Assembly: GCA_902779395.1 (NCBI GenBank)
Contig: CACZBK010000030.1
Coordinates: forward strand, 1 to 33,771
Origin: an uncultured Lachnospiraceae bacterium
GTDB lineage: Bacteria; Bacillota; Clostridia; Lachnospirales; Lachnospiraceae
Direction of reading: 5' to 3'
Length of the DNA: 33,771 nucleotides
Part shown: positions 25,105 to 31,574 of the stretch, one piece after another
Layout: the number at the start of each line of letters is the position of its first letter
Position numbering within the stretch: the first letter of the stretch is position 1
Made by a program: the position numbers and the translations under genes
Notes under the pieces: model-generated
What the model was told of the DNA's origin: nothing
Database searches by the model: none
The model's input: only the letters and a program-made list of their open reading frames with translations

Positions 25105-26073
25105 TCAAACATCCACCGCCAGCAATTCTTTCTCCACGGCAGCAAATACTTTATCAGTATCGTATTCCGGTGCAAAGCGCTCTGCTATATTGCAGATCAT
25201 CTCTACACGTGTGATATCTTCCTCCACCTCATCTGCTATCTGCTCAACATCTTTGCCCCGGTGAAGCTTTTTGCAGATCTGTTCTATCAAGTGACGATCT
25301 TCTCCGCGAGTTTCTCCACGTTTCTCATATACATCAAAAATATCAATCATAGTTACCTTTCCTCCCTTCTCTTCGATAAATGATTTATCTTCCATAATCT
25401 CTGTAAACTTATTATTCCCCAAGAGTGTAGCCATCAGCTGCAGGACCTCACGCACATGCTTCATTTCCTCTTTTGAACCGACGTAAGTTCCGGTACGCTG
25501 CATCTGAACAAAATAATCAGCAACAAATCTGAAATCACTTTTAAAACCCGCCAGCTGCTCATCAGTCAGATACGCTATCTCATATATGTTTATCGGATAC
25601 TCCGGTACAAAAGCTTTAAGCTCATCACTAAGCGCATCTCCCAGGGCTTCATGCAGTGTCCGAGCTTTATCCCAGCGATGCTCATATCCGAAATACAGCA
25701 CAAGCGTTATAACCGGATACCGCTTTCGGGACTTTTTTCTCTTTCCTTTTTCATCCGTCTCATAACATATCTGATCCCGGTATGAAGCCCCATCATAACC
25801 TATCACACGGATGGGCATATCATCTTCTGCCACAGTCTGGTTTTCGAGGCCAAGCAAGGCTACACTTATAGTATTCTCCTGCCAGTATTTAGTTACATCC
25901 CGTTCCAGCTCACGAAATGCTTTTTCTCCCTGATATACCTGCCTTTCCGCCGCCGGTTTAAGATCCTCCTCCTTAATACGCTGCCTGCCGCCAAATACAA
26001 GATTATTTACTATATCAGCAAAGACATCATTATATCTGCATAAGGAATTTTCCAGTATGTCTTTTTCCGCCAT
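25105..26073 (-). CDS. Rpn-family recombination-promoting nuclease/putative transposase
   Basis: The 322-residue protein fits the Rpn (PD-(D/E)XK) family. It has the N-terminal YNDVFADIVNNLVF, the core ISVALLGLENQT followed by MPIRVIGYDGASYRDQ, and YPVITLVLYFGYEHRWDKARTLHEAL. The C-terminal part contains MIDIFDVYEKRGETRGED, also usual for these proteins. E. coli relatives cleave DNA and raise RecA-independent recombination. The active-site lysine position appears as glutamine in LENQ, as in several clostridial members. GGAGG lies 8 bases before the ATG. It has its own promoter with a LexA-type box, pointing to induction by DNA damage. It is separated from the downstream SNF2 pair by about 100 bases. 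Confidence 0.88.
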   Translation of the reverse strand: MAEKDILENSLCRYNDVFADIVNNLVFGGRQRIKEEDLKPAAERQVYQGEKAFRELERDVTKYWQENTISVALLGLENQTVAEDDMPIRVIGYDGASYRDQICYETDEKGKRKKSRKRYPVITLVLYFGYEHRWDKARTLHEALGDALSDELKAFVPEYPINIYEIAYLTDEQLAGFKSDFRFVADYFVQMQRTGTYVGSKEEMKHVREVLQLMATLLGNNKFTEIMEDKSFIEEKGGKVTMIDIFDVYEKRGETRGEDRHLIEQICKKLHRGKDVEQIADEVEEDITRVEMICNIAERFAPEYDTDKVFAAVEKELLAVDV

Positions 26074-26117
26074 GTTCTATACCTCCATATAAATGAACTA
26101 CAACGTTGTGTAGGATC

Positions 26118-26146
26118 AGCATAGAACGTATGTTCGTATGTGTCAA
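26118..26146 (-). promoter_or_regulatory. SigA promoter of the Rpn gene with embedded LexA (SOS) box
   Basis: On the minus strand TTGACA (26141-26146) and TATGCT (26118-26123) are 17 bases apart. The spacer holds CGAACATACGTTC (26124-26136), matching the Gram-positive LexA/DinR consensus CGAACRNRYGTTYC at all but its last base. A bound repressor would block the promoter completely. ACAACGTTGT, a second small palindrome, lies downstream at 26100-26109. Confidence 0.82.
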
Positions 26147-26153
26147 TATGGTT

Positions 26154-26178
26154 TATGACCAAGATTTCGACAACTTTA
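26154..26178. repeat. 25-bp direct repeat, left copy
   Basis: TATGACCAAGATTT, two variable bases, then ACAACTTTA. The same 25 bases with 2 differences occur in the same orientation at 27536-27560. The copies bracket the XRE/ImmA/149-residue cassette and each also lies just upstream of a minus-strand promoter. Confidence 0.8.
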
Positions 26179-26199
26179 TAACCACTCATAAAATAACAT

Positions 26200-26241
26200 A
26201 AACCCTGCGGCTGTACAAGACGCAGGGTTGTTTGCTGTTTT
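26200..26241 (-). terminator. Intrinsic terminator after the 149-residue gene, copy 2 of a duplicated element
   Basis: It has the same 42 bases as 19936-19977. On the minus strand AACCCTGCG/CGCAGGGTT is followed by TATGTTATTTTATG. It lies 20 bases after the stop codon and should end the XRE/ImmA cassette transcript. Confidence 0.85.
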
Positions 26242-26260
26242 TCTATCTATGTTGCTCTGG

Positions 26261-26710
26261 TTAAAGCCCGTACCCCCTCTTAAGCTCCTCGATCTGTTCA
26301 AAAGGAAAGCACTCCGCGCAGCCATCCGGTATCTGCTCCAATTTGGATATAAACTCTTTTACCAGCTCTATTCCTTCAACGCTGTGATCACCGTTCTCCG
26401 GCATATGACGTATGTACCACACCCGGTCATATATCTCGATCTGTGAAATGATCTGCCTGACATCCAGACTGAATTCAGATTCGTTACTCTCATTGGCCTC
26501 ACCATAATGATAGATCACCCGATCCAATCTACGCATAATAGCCTTACGATTCAGATCCAGCGGAAGATATACACGTATGTTGTCTTCCTCATCTTCCGGC
26601 TCTTTGCGAATAACCATTTCGGAAAGAGATTTATCGATCAGGTACGGCTCGTTTATATAGAGCGGTGTCTGATCTTTGGGAATAGGGTATGGGTCAAGTC
26701 GATGATTCAT
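26261..26710 (-). CDS. Hypothetical 149-residue protein of the XRE/ImmA cassette
   Basis: The protein is acidic and has no motif I recognise. It starts MNHRLDPYPIPKDQTPLYI, carries an acidic stretch EPEDEEDNIRVYLPLD, and ends CAECFPFEQIEELKR with two cysteines. No signal peptide or membrane segment is present. AAGGAG lies 6 bases before the ATG. The start overlaps the end of the ImmA-like gene by 17 bases in another frame, so the two are translationally coupled. A partner or substrate role next to the protease-like gene is inference. The duplicated terminator follows it. Confidence 0.7.
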   Translation of the reverse strand: MNHRLDPYPIPKDQTPLYINEPYLIDKSLSEMVIRKEPEDEEDNIRVYLPLDLNRKAIMRRLDRVIYHYGEANESNESEFSLDVRQIISQIEIYDRVWYIRHMPENGDHSVEGIELVKEFISKLEQIPDGCAECFPFEQIEELKRGYGL

Positions 26711-27056
26711 AAAATGCTCCTTTATCTGTCAATTCCTTATCGGTACCAAGTTTCTCCCAGACCTTACAGGCTACATCCCATACATGACCAAGTTCATGAG
26801 CTGCAGCAAAAACCTGTTCTGCAGTTGTCTTAGCGGTATTAATATATACAAAATCAGTAAGCTTTCCCTCTAGAAATCTTTTGATATGAAAGCCTCTGTT
26901 CTTTGTCTCGTCAGCGATAGGGTAGTATACTACGATACAGTGTTTTTCCAATATTTTGAAAATATCATCTTTAATAATTGCGTTGTTAACAATATATTCT
27001 TTCCTAACGCTTTTAACTACTTCTGGTATTAAGCTATTAATCTTATTCCAATCCAT
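26694..27056 (-). CDS. Short ImmA/IrrE-like metallopeptidase
   Basis: The 120-residue protein carries AAHELGHVWDV near 85-95, the HExxH zinc site of ImmA/IrrE proteases that cut XRE-type repressors. The upstream strand IVVYYPIADETKNRGFHIKRF and FVYINTAKTTAEQVFAAAHE fit the family. After HELGH only about 30 residues follow, and the usual downstream Glu in an E..AN.FA segment is missing, so a third metal ligand is not visible. The protein may be truncated, inactive, or completed by a partner. AGGAG stands 9 bases before the ATG. A terminator hairpin separates it from the upstream XRE gene. It overlaps the 149-residue gene by 17 bases. Confidence 0.78.
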   Translation of the reverse strand: MDWNKINSLIPEVVKSVRKEYIVNNAIIKDDIFKILEKHCIVVYYPIADETKNRGFHIKRFLEGKLTDFVYINTAKTTAEQVFAAAHELGHVWDVACKVWEKLGTDKELTDKGAFYESST

Positions 27057-27070
27057 ATTACCTATCTCCT

Positions 27071-27104
27071 AAAAAGGGCTGTACAACTACTATGTACAGC
27101 CCTT
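27071..27104 (-). terminator. Terminator between the XRE and ImmA genes
   Basis: On the minus strand AAGGGCTGTACA pairs perfectly with TGTACAGCCCTT over 12 bp around a 7-base loop, followed by TTTTT. It lies right before the ribosome binding site of the ImmA-like gene, so it acts as an attenuator unless another promoter exists. Confidence 0.88.
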
Positions 27105-27110
27105 ACTAAC

Positions 27111-27434
27111 TCATATTGCCTCTCTTATTTCTACGTACTCATCCATCAAGTCGAGTACTTTATAAAGACTCTCCGGATTACTAAATTCTTTCATAAATTC
27201 AAGATTAGGGGCAAGTCTTTCCGGTTCTTTATTAATCAGATCATCTCCAGATACACCTAACGTAGACGCCAACTTTTTGATTTCTACAGGAGGTATCATC
27301 ACTTTGCCCTCTATCACATTCCAAACATCCTTCATAGAATATGACATCTGCTCAGCTAAATCTTCGGGAGTGAGGTCTGCCTTCTGCATAAAAGTATAGA
27401 CGTTAACGCCAATTTTCCTATACAAATTAGCCAT
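27111..27434 (-). CDS. XRE-family helix-turn-helix regulator
   Basis: The 107-residue protein has an XRE/Cro-type domain at about 10-70: VNVYTFMQKADLTPEDLAEQMSYSMKDVWNVIEGK, then PVEIKKLASTLGVSGDDLI. A short helical tail follows (NPESLYKVLDLMDEYVEIRE). Such proteins usually repress their own promoter and are targets of ImmA-type proteases, which fits the next gene. AAGGAGG precedes the ATG by 6 bases. Repeated GTTT(G)ACAAATT elements lie over the start of its transcript and are candidate operators. Confidence 0.85.
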   Translation of the reverse strand: MANLYRKIGVNVYTFMQKADLTPEDLAEQMSYSMKDVWNVIEGKVMIPPVEIKKLASTLGVSGDDLINKEPERLAPNLEFMKEFSNPESLYKVLDLMDEYVEIREAI

Positions 27435-27453
27435 CTCGTACCTCCTTACAACG

Positions 27454-27513
27454 GTTTGACAAATTTCCTATATAAGTTTACAAATTATACATCTCTTTTA
27501 AAGGCCACGTCAA
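27454..27513 (-). promoter_or_regulatory. Promoter and direct-repeat operator of the XRE/ImmA cassette
   Basis: On the minus strand TTGACG (27508-27513) and TATAAT (27484-27489) are 18 bases apart. On the plus strand GTTTGACAAATT (27454-27465) and GTTTACAAATT (27476-27486) are near-identical and 22 bases apart, about two helical turns. They span the -10 box and the transcription start, so autorepression by the XRE protein is likely. Confidence 0.65.
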
Positions 27514-27535
27514 CTGTTTGTTCCTAAATCTCACG

Positions 27536-27560
27536 TATGACCAAGATTTAAACAACTTTA
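27536..27560. repeat. 25-bp direct repeat, right copy
   Basis: This is the partner of 26154-26178 with 23 of 25 bases identical. It lies upstream of the XRE promoter. Together the copies frame about 1.38 kb. Confidence 0.8.
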
Positions 27561-27575
27561 CTACTGTAATCTTGA

Positions 27576-27593
27576 ATATCTGCTTGCAGATAT
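27576..27593. repeat. 18-bp perfect dyad in the gap before the XRE promoter
   Basis: ATATCTGC and GCAGATAT form 8-bp arms around TT. The dyad lies in the 257-base gap between the XRE gene and the DUF4276 gene. It has no T-run on either side and may be a protein-binding site. Nothing else convincing is seen in the remainder of this gap. Confidence 0.45.
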
Positions 27594-27691
27594 GTTAACC
27601 ATATCTTATGTTCAGTGTGCTTATTAAGGCATCTATAGCCGTATTTAAGCCATTTTTTAAGTCTCATAAGGAAGTTTTTTGTAATATATAC

Positions 27692-28372
27692 TTACCCCTT
27701 CATAACCCTCTCCACCCATTCATTAAAGTGTGGGCACTTTTCTCTCATTTTATCAATACCGATCCTTTGCAGCGGAAATACCACCATTCCACCTTTCCGA
27801 TAATTCAGATATCTTAACAATCTTTTAGAAGGTGCTGTTTCCGATCCCTGATCAATTTCTTCAGGTTCTATACCTTCCACCTCATTTATCAGATTATCTA
27901 TCCCTTCTGATTTGTCCGGATAAAAATCTTTTAAAGCATTAAGTTCACAGTAAAACAATGCTTCAAATTCATGTAACTGAATATAAGGTATGAACAGATC
28001 CTCACTTACACCAATCCTGCTTATGATATCTTCTTTCAAGCTCTCTTCCAGTCTGCATACTTTATCCAGTGCATTTCCCGCTCCCATTGCAGCATCATAA
28101 CCGGGAAAATCTACCGGAATGGCATAAAAGTCAAACATAGTAGTAACTACATCGCCATAAGCCAGGCTTTTTCTAATATCATTTATGGCTTTTTCATACC
28201 GTACCAAACCGCCCTTATATACTTTCCCAGCTTTCCTGTCTACGGAAGTAGTCAGCGTTATTGGCACAAGCTGCACCGAATAAGCCGTCCTTTCCGATAT
28301 ATACGGGGCCAGCACTTCTTTAACAAACCGATTTTCCGATTGTCCTTCGCATATAACCCTTATTATCTTCAT
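27692..28372 (-). CDS. DUF4276 family protein, TOPRIM-like
   Basis: The 226-residue protein has IRVICEGQSENRFV at 4-17, the start of a TOPRIM-like fold with acidic E9 and E13. It also has TTMFDFYAIP with D81, and YIQLHEFEALFY near 130-141, typical of DUF4276. These acidic positions could bind a metal for nuclease activity. The ATG overlaps the stop of the AAA ATPase gene (ATGA), so the two are made together. ATPase plus TOPRIM-like pairs occur in phage-defence systems such as PARIS and the Rlo genes, so defence is a reasonable inference. The exact active residues are a by-eye assignment. Confidence 0.85.
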   Translation of the reverse strand: MKIIRVICEGQSENRFVKEVLAPYISERTAYSVQLVPITLTTSVDRKAGKVYKGGLVRYEKAINDIRKSLAYGDVVTTMFDFYAIPVDFPGYDAAMGAGNALDKVCRLEESLKEDIISRIGVSEDLFIPYIQLHEFEALFYCELNALKDFYPDKSEGIDNLINEVEGIEPEEIDQGSETAPSKRLLRYLNYRKGGMVVFPLQRIGIDKMREKCPHFNEWVERVMKG

Positions 28373-29493
28373 GGCATAGCCCCCAATACATTCTTAAGCC
28401 ACAGATCTCCCAGGGTATAGTCTTCCAGCCATGCTTCCAGTTCTGTATTCCGCATCCTTTTTAATATACTTGTTCTCTTTTTCTCATCATAATCCGCAAC
28501 GATAATGTCTTCCGGCTCAAATTCATTCAGCAATTCTACAGATTGTGTCGCTATAATGATCTGGGCATTTTCCGAAGCCATGCGGATCATTGTTGCCAGT
28601 ATGCTTACCGCATTGGGATGCAAACCTATCTCAGGCTCATCCAATACAATCACTTCAGGCAGATATTCAGCCGGCTGTAAAAGAAGAGTGGTAAGAGCAA
28701 TAAAACGAAGAGTTCCGTCCGAAAAAGCGCTTGGTCCAAACACTTCATCGCTGTCCTTTTCATACCATGTAAGGCTCAGCCTGACATCGGTCCCTTCATA
28801 TGGCAATTCCAATTCAAAATCATGAAACCTGGGAAATACTTCTCTTATAAAACCTACTATTCTTGTATAATAAGGTTTAAGGTTTTCTTCCTGTTTCATA
28901 TGATACAGATATGCTGCAAGATTACCTGCATCGTTGCGCAGGTACTTATAATCCCAAACAGAACCGGGCTGACGGATCTTAGATGTGATGGAAGTATCAT
29001 TGAAATGGTATACCCTGACCCCCGCTAAAAAATCAGCTATCCTTTTTCTTATCGCTGCACTTTCTTCATCAGCATAACTAATCAGAGCGCTGGTTTTTCC
29101 GGGTATAGGATATACCCACTTCTGTTCTTTTTGAGCCTCGTCTCCTGTTATGCTAACCGATTCCTGTGACAGGAATAATTCACCATTTATGCCATGTGCA
29201 AGTGCGAGATCATATACCAACTCTTCGTTCTCATCCGCTAATGTCACCTGTGCATTAATGTTCTCTGTATTCTTTACTCCAAAATGCATAAGCGCATCCG
29301 CATAGCCATTCTCCGCAACATACTTCCCCAGCTTATCCGTAACTATAGCAGAAAGCAGCTCCATAAAGGAGATATAATTACTCTTCCCTACGCCGTTTGC
29401 ACCTATCAGCGTGTTAACGCAGTCCAGTGCCAGGCTTTCCATCCCTGTCCCGTATGATTTAAATCCTTCTATCTTAATTTCTTTTATTCTCAT
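28369..29493 (-). CDS. AAA ATPase of the ABC/RecF-like type
   Basis: The 374-residue protein opens with IKEIKIEGFKSYG and a Walker A GANGVGKS at 31-38. It has an ABC-type signature region FSDGTLRFIALTTLLLQP at about 255-272 and a Walker B VIVLDEPEIGLHP near 287, followed by the switch IIIATQSVELLNEF. This is the AAA_21/RecF-like layout found in ATPases paired with effector nucleases. AGAGG precedes the ATG by 5 bases. It overlaps the DUF4276 gene by 4 bases. About 95 bases separate it from the upstream membrane-anchored hypothetical gene, which may belong to the same unit. It most likely acts as the sensor and energy module of the pair. Confidence 0.9.
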   Translation of the reverse strand: MRIKEIKIEGFKSYGTGMESLALDCVNTLIGANGVGKSNYISFMELLSAIVTDKLGKYVAENGYADALMHFGVKNTENINAQVTLADENEELVYDLALAHGINGELFLSQESVSITGDEAQKEQKWVYPIPGKTSALISYADEESAAIRKRIADFLAGVRVYHFNDTSITSKIRQPGSVWDYKYLRNDAGNLAAYLYHMKQEENLKPYYTRIVGFIREVFPRFHDFELELPYEGTDVRLSLTWYEKDSDEVFGPSAFSDGTLRFIALTTLLLQPAEYLPEVIVLDEPEIGLHPNAVSILATMIRMASENAQIIIATQSVELLNEFEPEDIIVADYDEKKRTSILKRMRNTELEAWLEDYTLGDLWLKNVLGAMP

Positions 29494-29588
29494 AAGTGCC
29501 TCTTCTTATATAACTTTGTCTCATAATCCATAAGTATTCGTTATAGTAGACCCGTATTAAAATACATAATTTTAGTCTCAATATATAT

Positions 29589-30293
29589 TTATCGTCTTCT
29601 TCTCGATTTATTCATCTTTTTGTTAGCCCTATTAACTTCACCCTTCATAATATTATCATCTTTTACTCTTTGGTTCTTACACTCTTCTGTAGATAACCCA
29701 ATATCATTTTCTCTACATAAAGTCTCAATTGTATTTCTAAGGCTATTTATTTCTTCATTAATATGCTTTACTTCTCTTAACAAACGTTCTTCATCACTAT
29801 CTGAAGAGTAAAACGAAGCATAGCTTGCCAAATCGATGTAAATCTCACTCTCATATTTGTTTTTATCCTGATATGATAACCTCCCCGTCAACGGTTTCAT
29901 ATTAGGATTCCCGCGAAGGCTACTATCTGAAATATACAAATCGTAATGCTGTCCTACTCCAATAATAACTTCTTTATTCTTTTGATCACGTAATATTTCT
30001 CTAAAATTCTTTTCCGGTAAACTATCAATAAATTCATCTTCCAAATCTATCTTTACATGATATGCTGTTTTTTTACCATGATTAATAAATCTAACAATAT
30101 ACCATGCACGTCTCTCATAACAAAATTCATATTCTATATATGCCCTATTCTCTTCATCATACTGTCTCCTTATCTCTGCCAATTCCTCTCTCGATGCTTT
30201 CGCCGAAGAATTATTTGCGTGAAATATAAAGATAGTTACCACGACATAAATTCCTGTAGTAAAAAGCATAAGCCAGTCTGTTATATTAGGCAT
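29589..30293 (-). CDS. Hypothetical membrane-anchored coiled-coil protein
   Basis: The 234-residue protein has one transmembrane helix at about 6-27 (WLMLFTTGIYVVVTIFIFHA) and then a polar body. A helical segment near 30-50 (AKASREELAEIRRQYDEENR) leads into a beta-rich middle. A coiled-coil-like stretch lies at about 167-195 (SDEERLLREVKHINEEINSLRNTIETL), and the tail is very basic (ANKKMNKSRRRR). GGGAGG lies 7 bases before the ATG. The gene is noticeably AT-rich. It resembles small membrane proteins of accessory islands, but no family can be named. Its position ahead of the AAA/DUF4276 pair suggests a possible link, unproven. Confidence 0.65.
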   Translation of the reverse strand: MPNITDWLMLFTTGIYVVVTIFIFHANNSSAKASREELAEIRRQYDEENRAYIEYEFCYERRAWYIVRFINHGKKTAYHVKIDLEDEFIDSLPEKNFREILRDQKNKEVIIGVGQHYDLYISDSSLRGNPNMKPLTGRLSYQDKNKYESEIYIDLASYASFYSSDSDEERLLREVKHINEEINSLRNTIETLCRENDIGLSTEECKNQRVKDDNIMKGEVNRANKKMNKSRRRR

Positions 30294-30780
30294 TACTCAT
30301 CCCTCCCCAAAACATCATTGGCTTTTATAATAGTATACATTCACTTTTTTTAGCCCGCATAGATTTTATTGTTATTGTAGTCATAGATCAACGATTCCAT
30401 GTACAATTAACACAGAATCCGTTGCCCACATCATTATCCACATGTTGTGTATACAAATCTTTATAATCTGGGACTCTTTATTCTCATATTGTTATATCAA
30501 CAAACTGCTTATTATTTTCAATGCACCAGCTCCCACAAAAAGTACAAGCTGATAATCATCCATCGCCTGCCGAATAATCCTTTTTGATTCAATATACTGG
30601 TTCAGAAGGTTATTATTCATGTTATCAGTGCTATTCTGACTCACCTGCTTTTCTCCTCTTGCTCATTTTGGTACAATTACCAAACCGTTTTCTTCTATAC
30701 TTTTGCACTTCTTTTGTACATCATTTGATACGCTTTTTGTGTAATTCACGTCAACCAAAATCTATTGTCCCCAAACGATA
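30294..30780. other. AT-rich gene-poor stretch with remnants
   Basis: No intact gene is seen. On the minus strand the stretch holds the stub of a SIR2-type gene (30492-30644) and, just upstream of it, a short open frame (about 30663-30758) ending in NGLVIVPK with a TGA. That frame looks like the tail of an earlier gene of the same operon. TTTGGTA and TACCAAA form a dyad around CAAT at 30667-30684. The rest (30294-30491) shows nothing convincing. Confidence 0.5.
30492..30644 (-). pseudogene. Truncated SIR2-family gene stub
   Basis: A 50-codon frame starts at GTG 30644 with GAGGAG 8 bases upstream. After a helical stretch it reads DDYQLVLFVGAGA, the signature N-terminal nucleotide-binding strand and glycine loop of SIR2 proteins (FVGAGxS). 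The frame then runs into ten unrelated residues and a TAA, where an intact gene would continue for hundreds of codons. The downstream part has been lost, probably by internal deletion. SIR2 proteins consume NAD in several antiphage systems, so this is likely a dead defence gene. Confidence 0.65.
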
Positions 30781-31020
30781 TTAAACATCGAGTAATCTGT
30801 ATGGATTTCCGGCCAGTTCCTCCTTTAATATATCCAATACGGCTTCTCGTGATTCCAGATAAAGATCCGTATCCTCATCCATCAAAGCCGCATATACTGT
30901 TGTCTTGATCAAAAACTCGACAGCTTCATCCCTGGAACACCCTTTATCGTTCATAATGTATTCAACAAGAAATGCCGCTATATTTCGCATAGCCTTTTTC
31001 TGATCAGCACCTGTAATCAT
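30781..31020 (-). CDS. Small helical protein of the DUF3990 cassette
   Basis: This 79-residue helical protein contains the segments AFLVEYIMNDKGCSRDEAVEFL and LYLESREAVLDILKEEL. I cannot name a family with certainty; similar small proteins accompany DUF3990/DUF3791 genes in clostridia. Its ATG overlaps the DUF3990 stop by one base (TAATG), so it is co-translated. A role as antitoxin or regulator of the ART-like protein is inference. Confidence 0.72.
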   Translation of the reverse strand: MITGADQKKAMRNIAAFLVEYIMNDKGCSRDEAVEFLIKTTVYAALMDEDTDLYLESREAVLDILKEELAGNPYRLLDV

Positions 31021-31574
31021 TATCCAATCACCTGCCTTTTCACTTTGTCAAAGCTCAAGGTATTCACTGCCTCCTGGGTTCTGAAAAAGTACTGTTTAGG
31101 TAAATTCTCCGGCTTTAACTCCGCAATTACCTTATCGCATACTTCATCGGAATATCCTGATTCCTCCAGTTCATCATAGTATTCATTGATAATAGTAGTT
31201 GTTTCAGCATCCGCTGTAGGGCCTATCACGATATCATAATCATGCGTACAACCATTACATTTACGGTTTTGAAGGATAAATCGCAGCCACTCCTTATCGG
31301 CTTTTTCAAATACCTTAACCTTTAGTCCAGCCGTTTCTTCACTGAACAGAAGATTATATCTGTAGGCTACAATCGGCTGTATCTTTATTCCCTTTTTGTT
31401 TTTGAGAAAGCTTTGGCGTTTCTCTGCAATGCTCTTGTTTCTGATTGCAAGCCTCTCCGCATGTGAAGGAACTGCGGTGGCATAGAATCCTTTGCCAAAA
31501 TCCTTATAACCTTTTCCGGCTGATACATCTATCTCCTCAAAATCATATATCGTTCCATGATACAAAGGCTTCAA
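31020..31574 (-). CDS. DUF3990 protein, possible ADP-ribosyltransferase-fold toxin
   Basis: The 184-residue protein begins MKPLYHGTIYDFEEIDV and continues with AGKGYKDFGKGFYATAVPSHAERLA. This H-Y-type start and the following block are the hallmark of DUF3990 and recall the NAD-binding part of ADP-ribosyltransferases. A further block DYDIVIGPTADAETTTIINEY lies near 112-132, and LPKQYFFRTQEAVNTLSF near the end also fits the family. Translation starts at TTG 31574, supported by GGGAGG 9 bases upstream; the site overlaps the DUF3791 stop codon. Enzymatic activity is not proven by the sequence. The cassette order suggests a toxin-antitoxin-like unit. Confidence 0.84.
   Translation of the reverse strand: MKPLYHGTIYDFEEIDVSAGKGYKDFGKGFYATAVPSHAERLAIRNKSIAEKRQSFLKNKKGIKIQPIVAYRYNLLFSEETAGLKVKVFEKADKEWLRFILQNRKCNGCTHDYDIVIGPTADAETTTIINEYYDELEESGYSDEVCDKVIAELKPENLPKQYFFRTQEAVNTLSFDKVKRQVIG

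Noticed and set aside
19936-26241. CRISPR array suggested by repeated short sequences in the 20-28 kb region
   Set aside because: Only two copies of each repeat exist, kilobases apart, and the 42-base one is a terminator; there are no regular spacers and no cas genes.
27070-27104. 12-bp inverted repeat as an insertion-sequence end
   Set aside because: Arms are separated by only 7 bases and followed by T's on the minus strand, the form of an intrinsic terminator.
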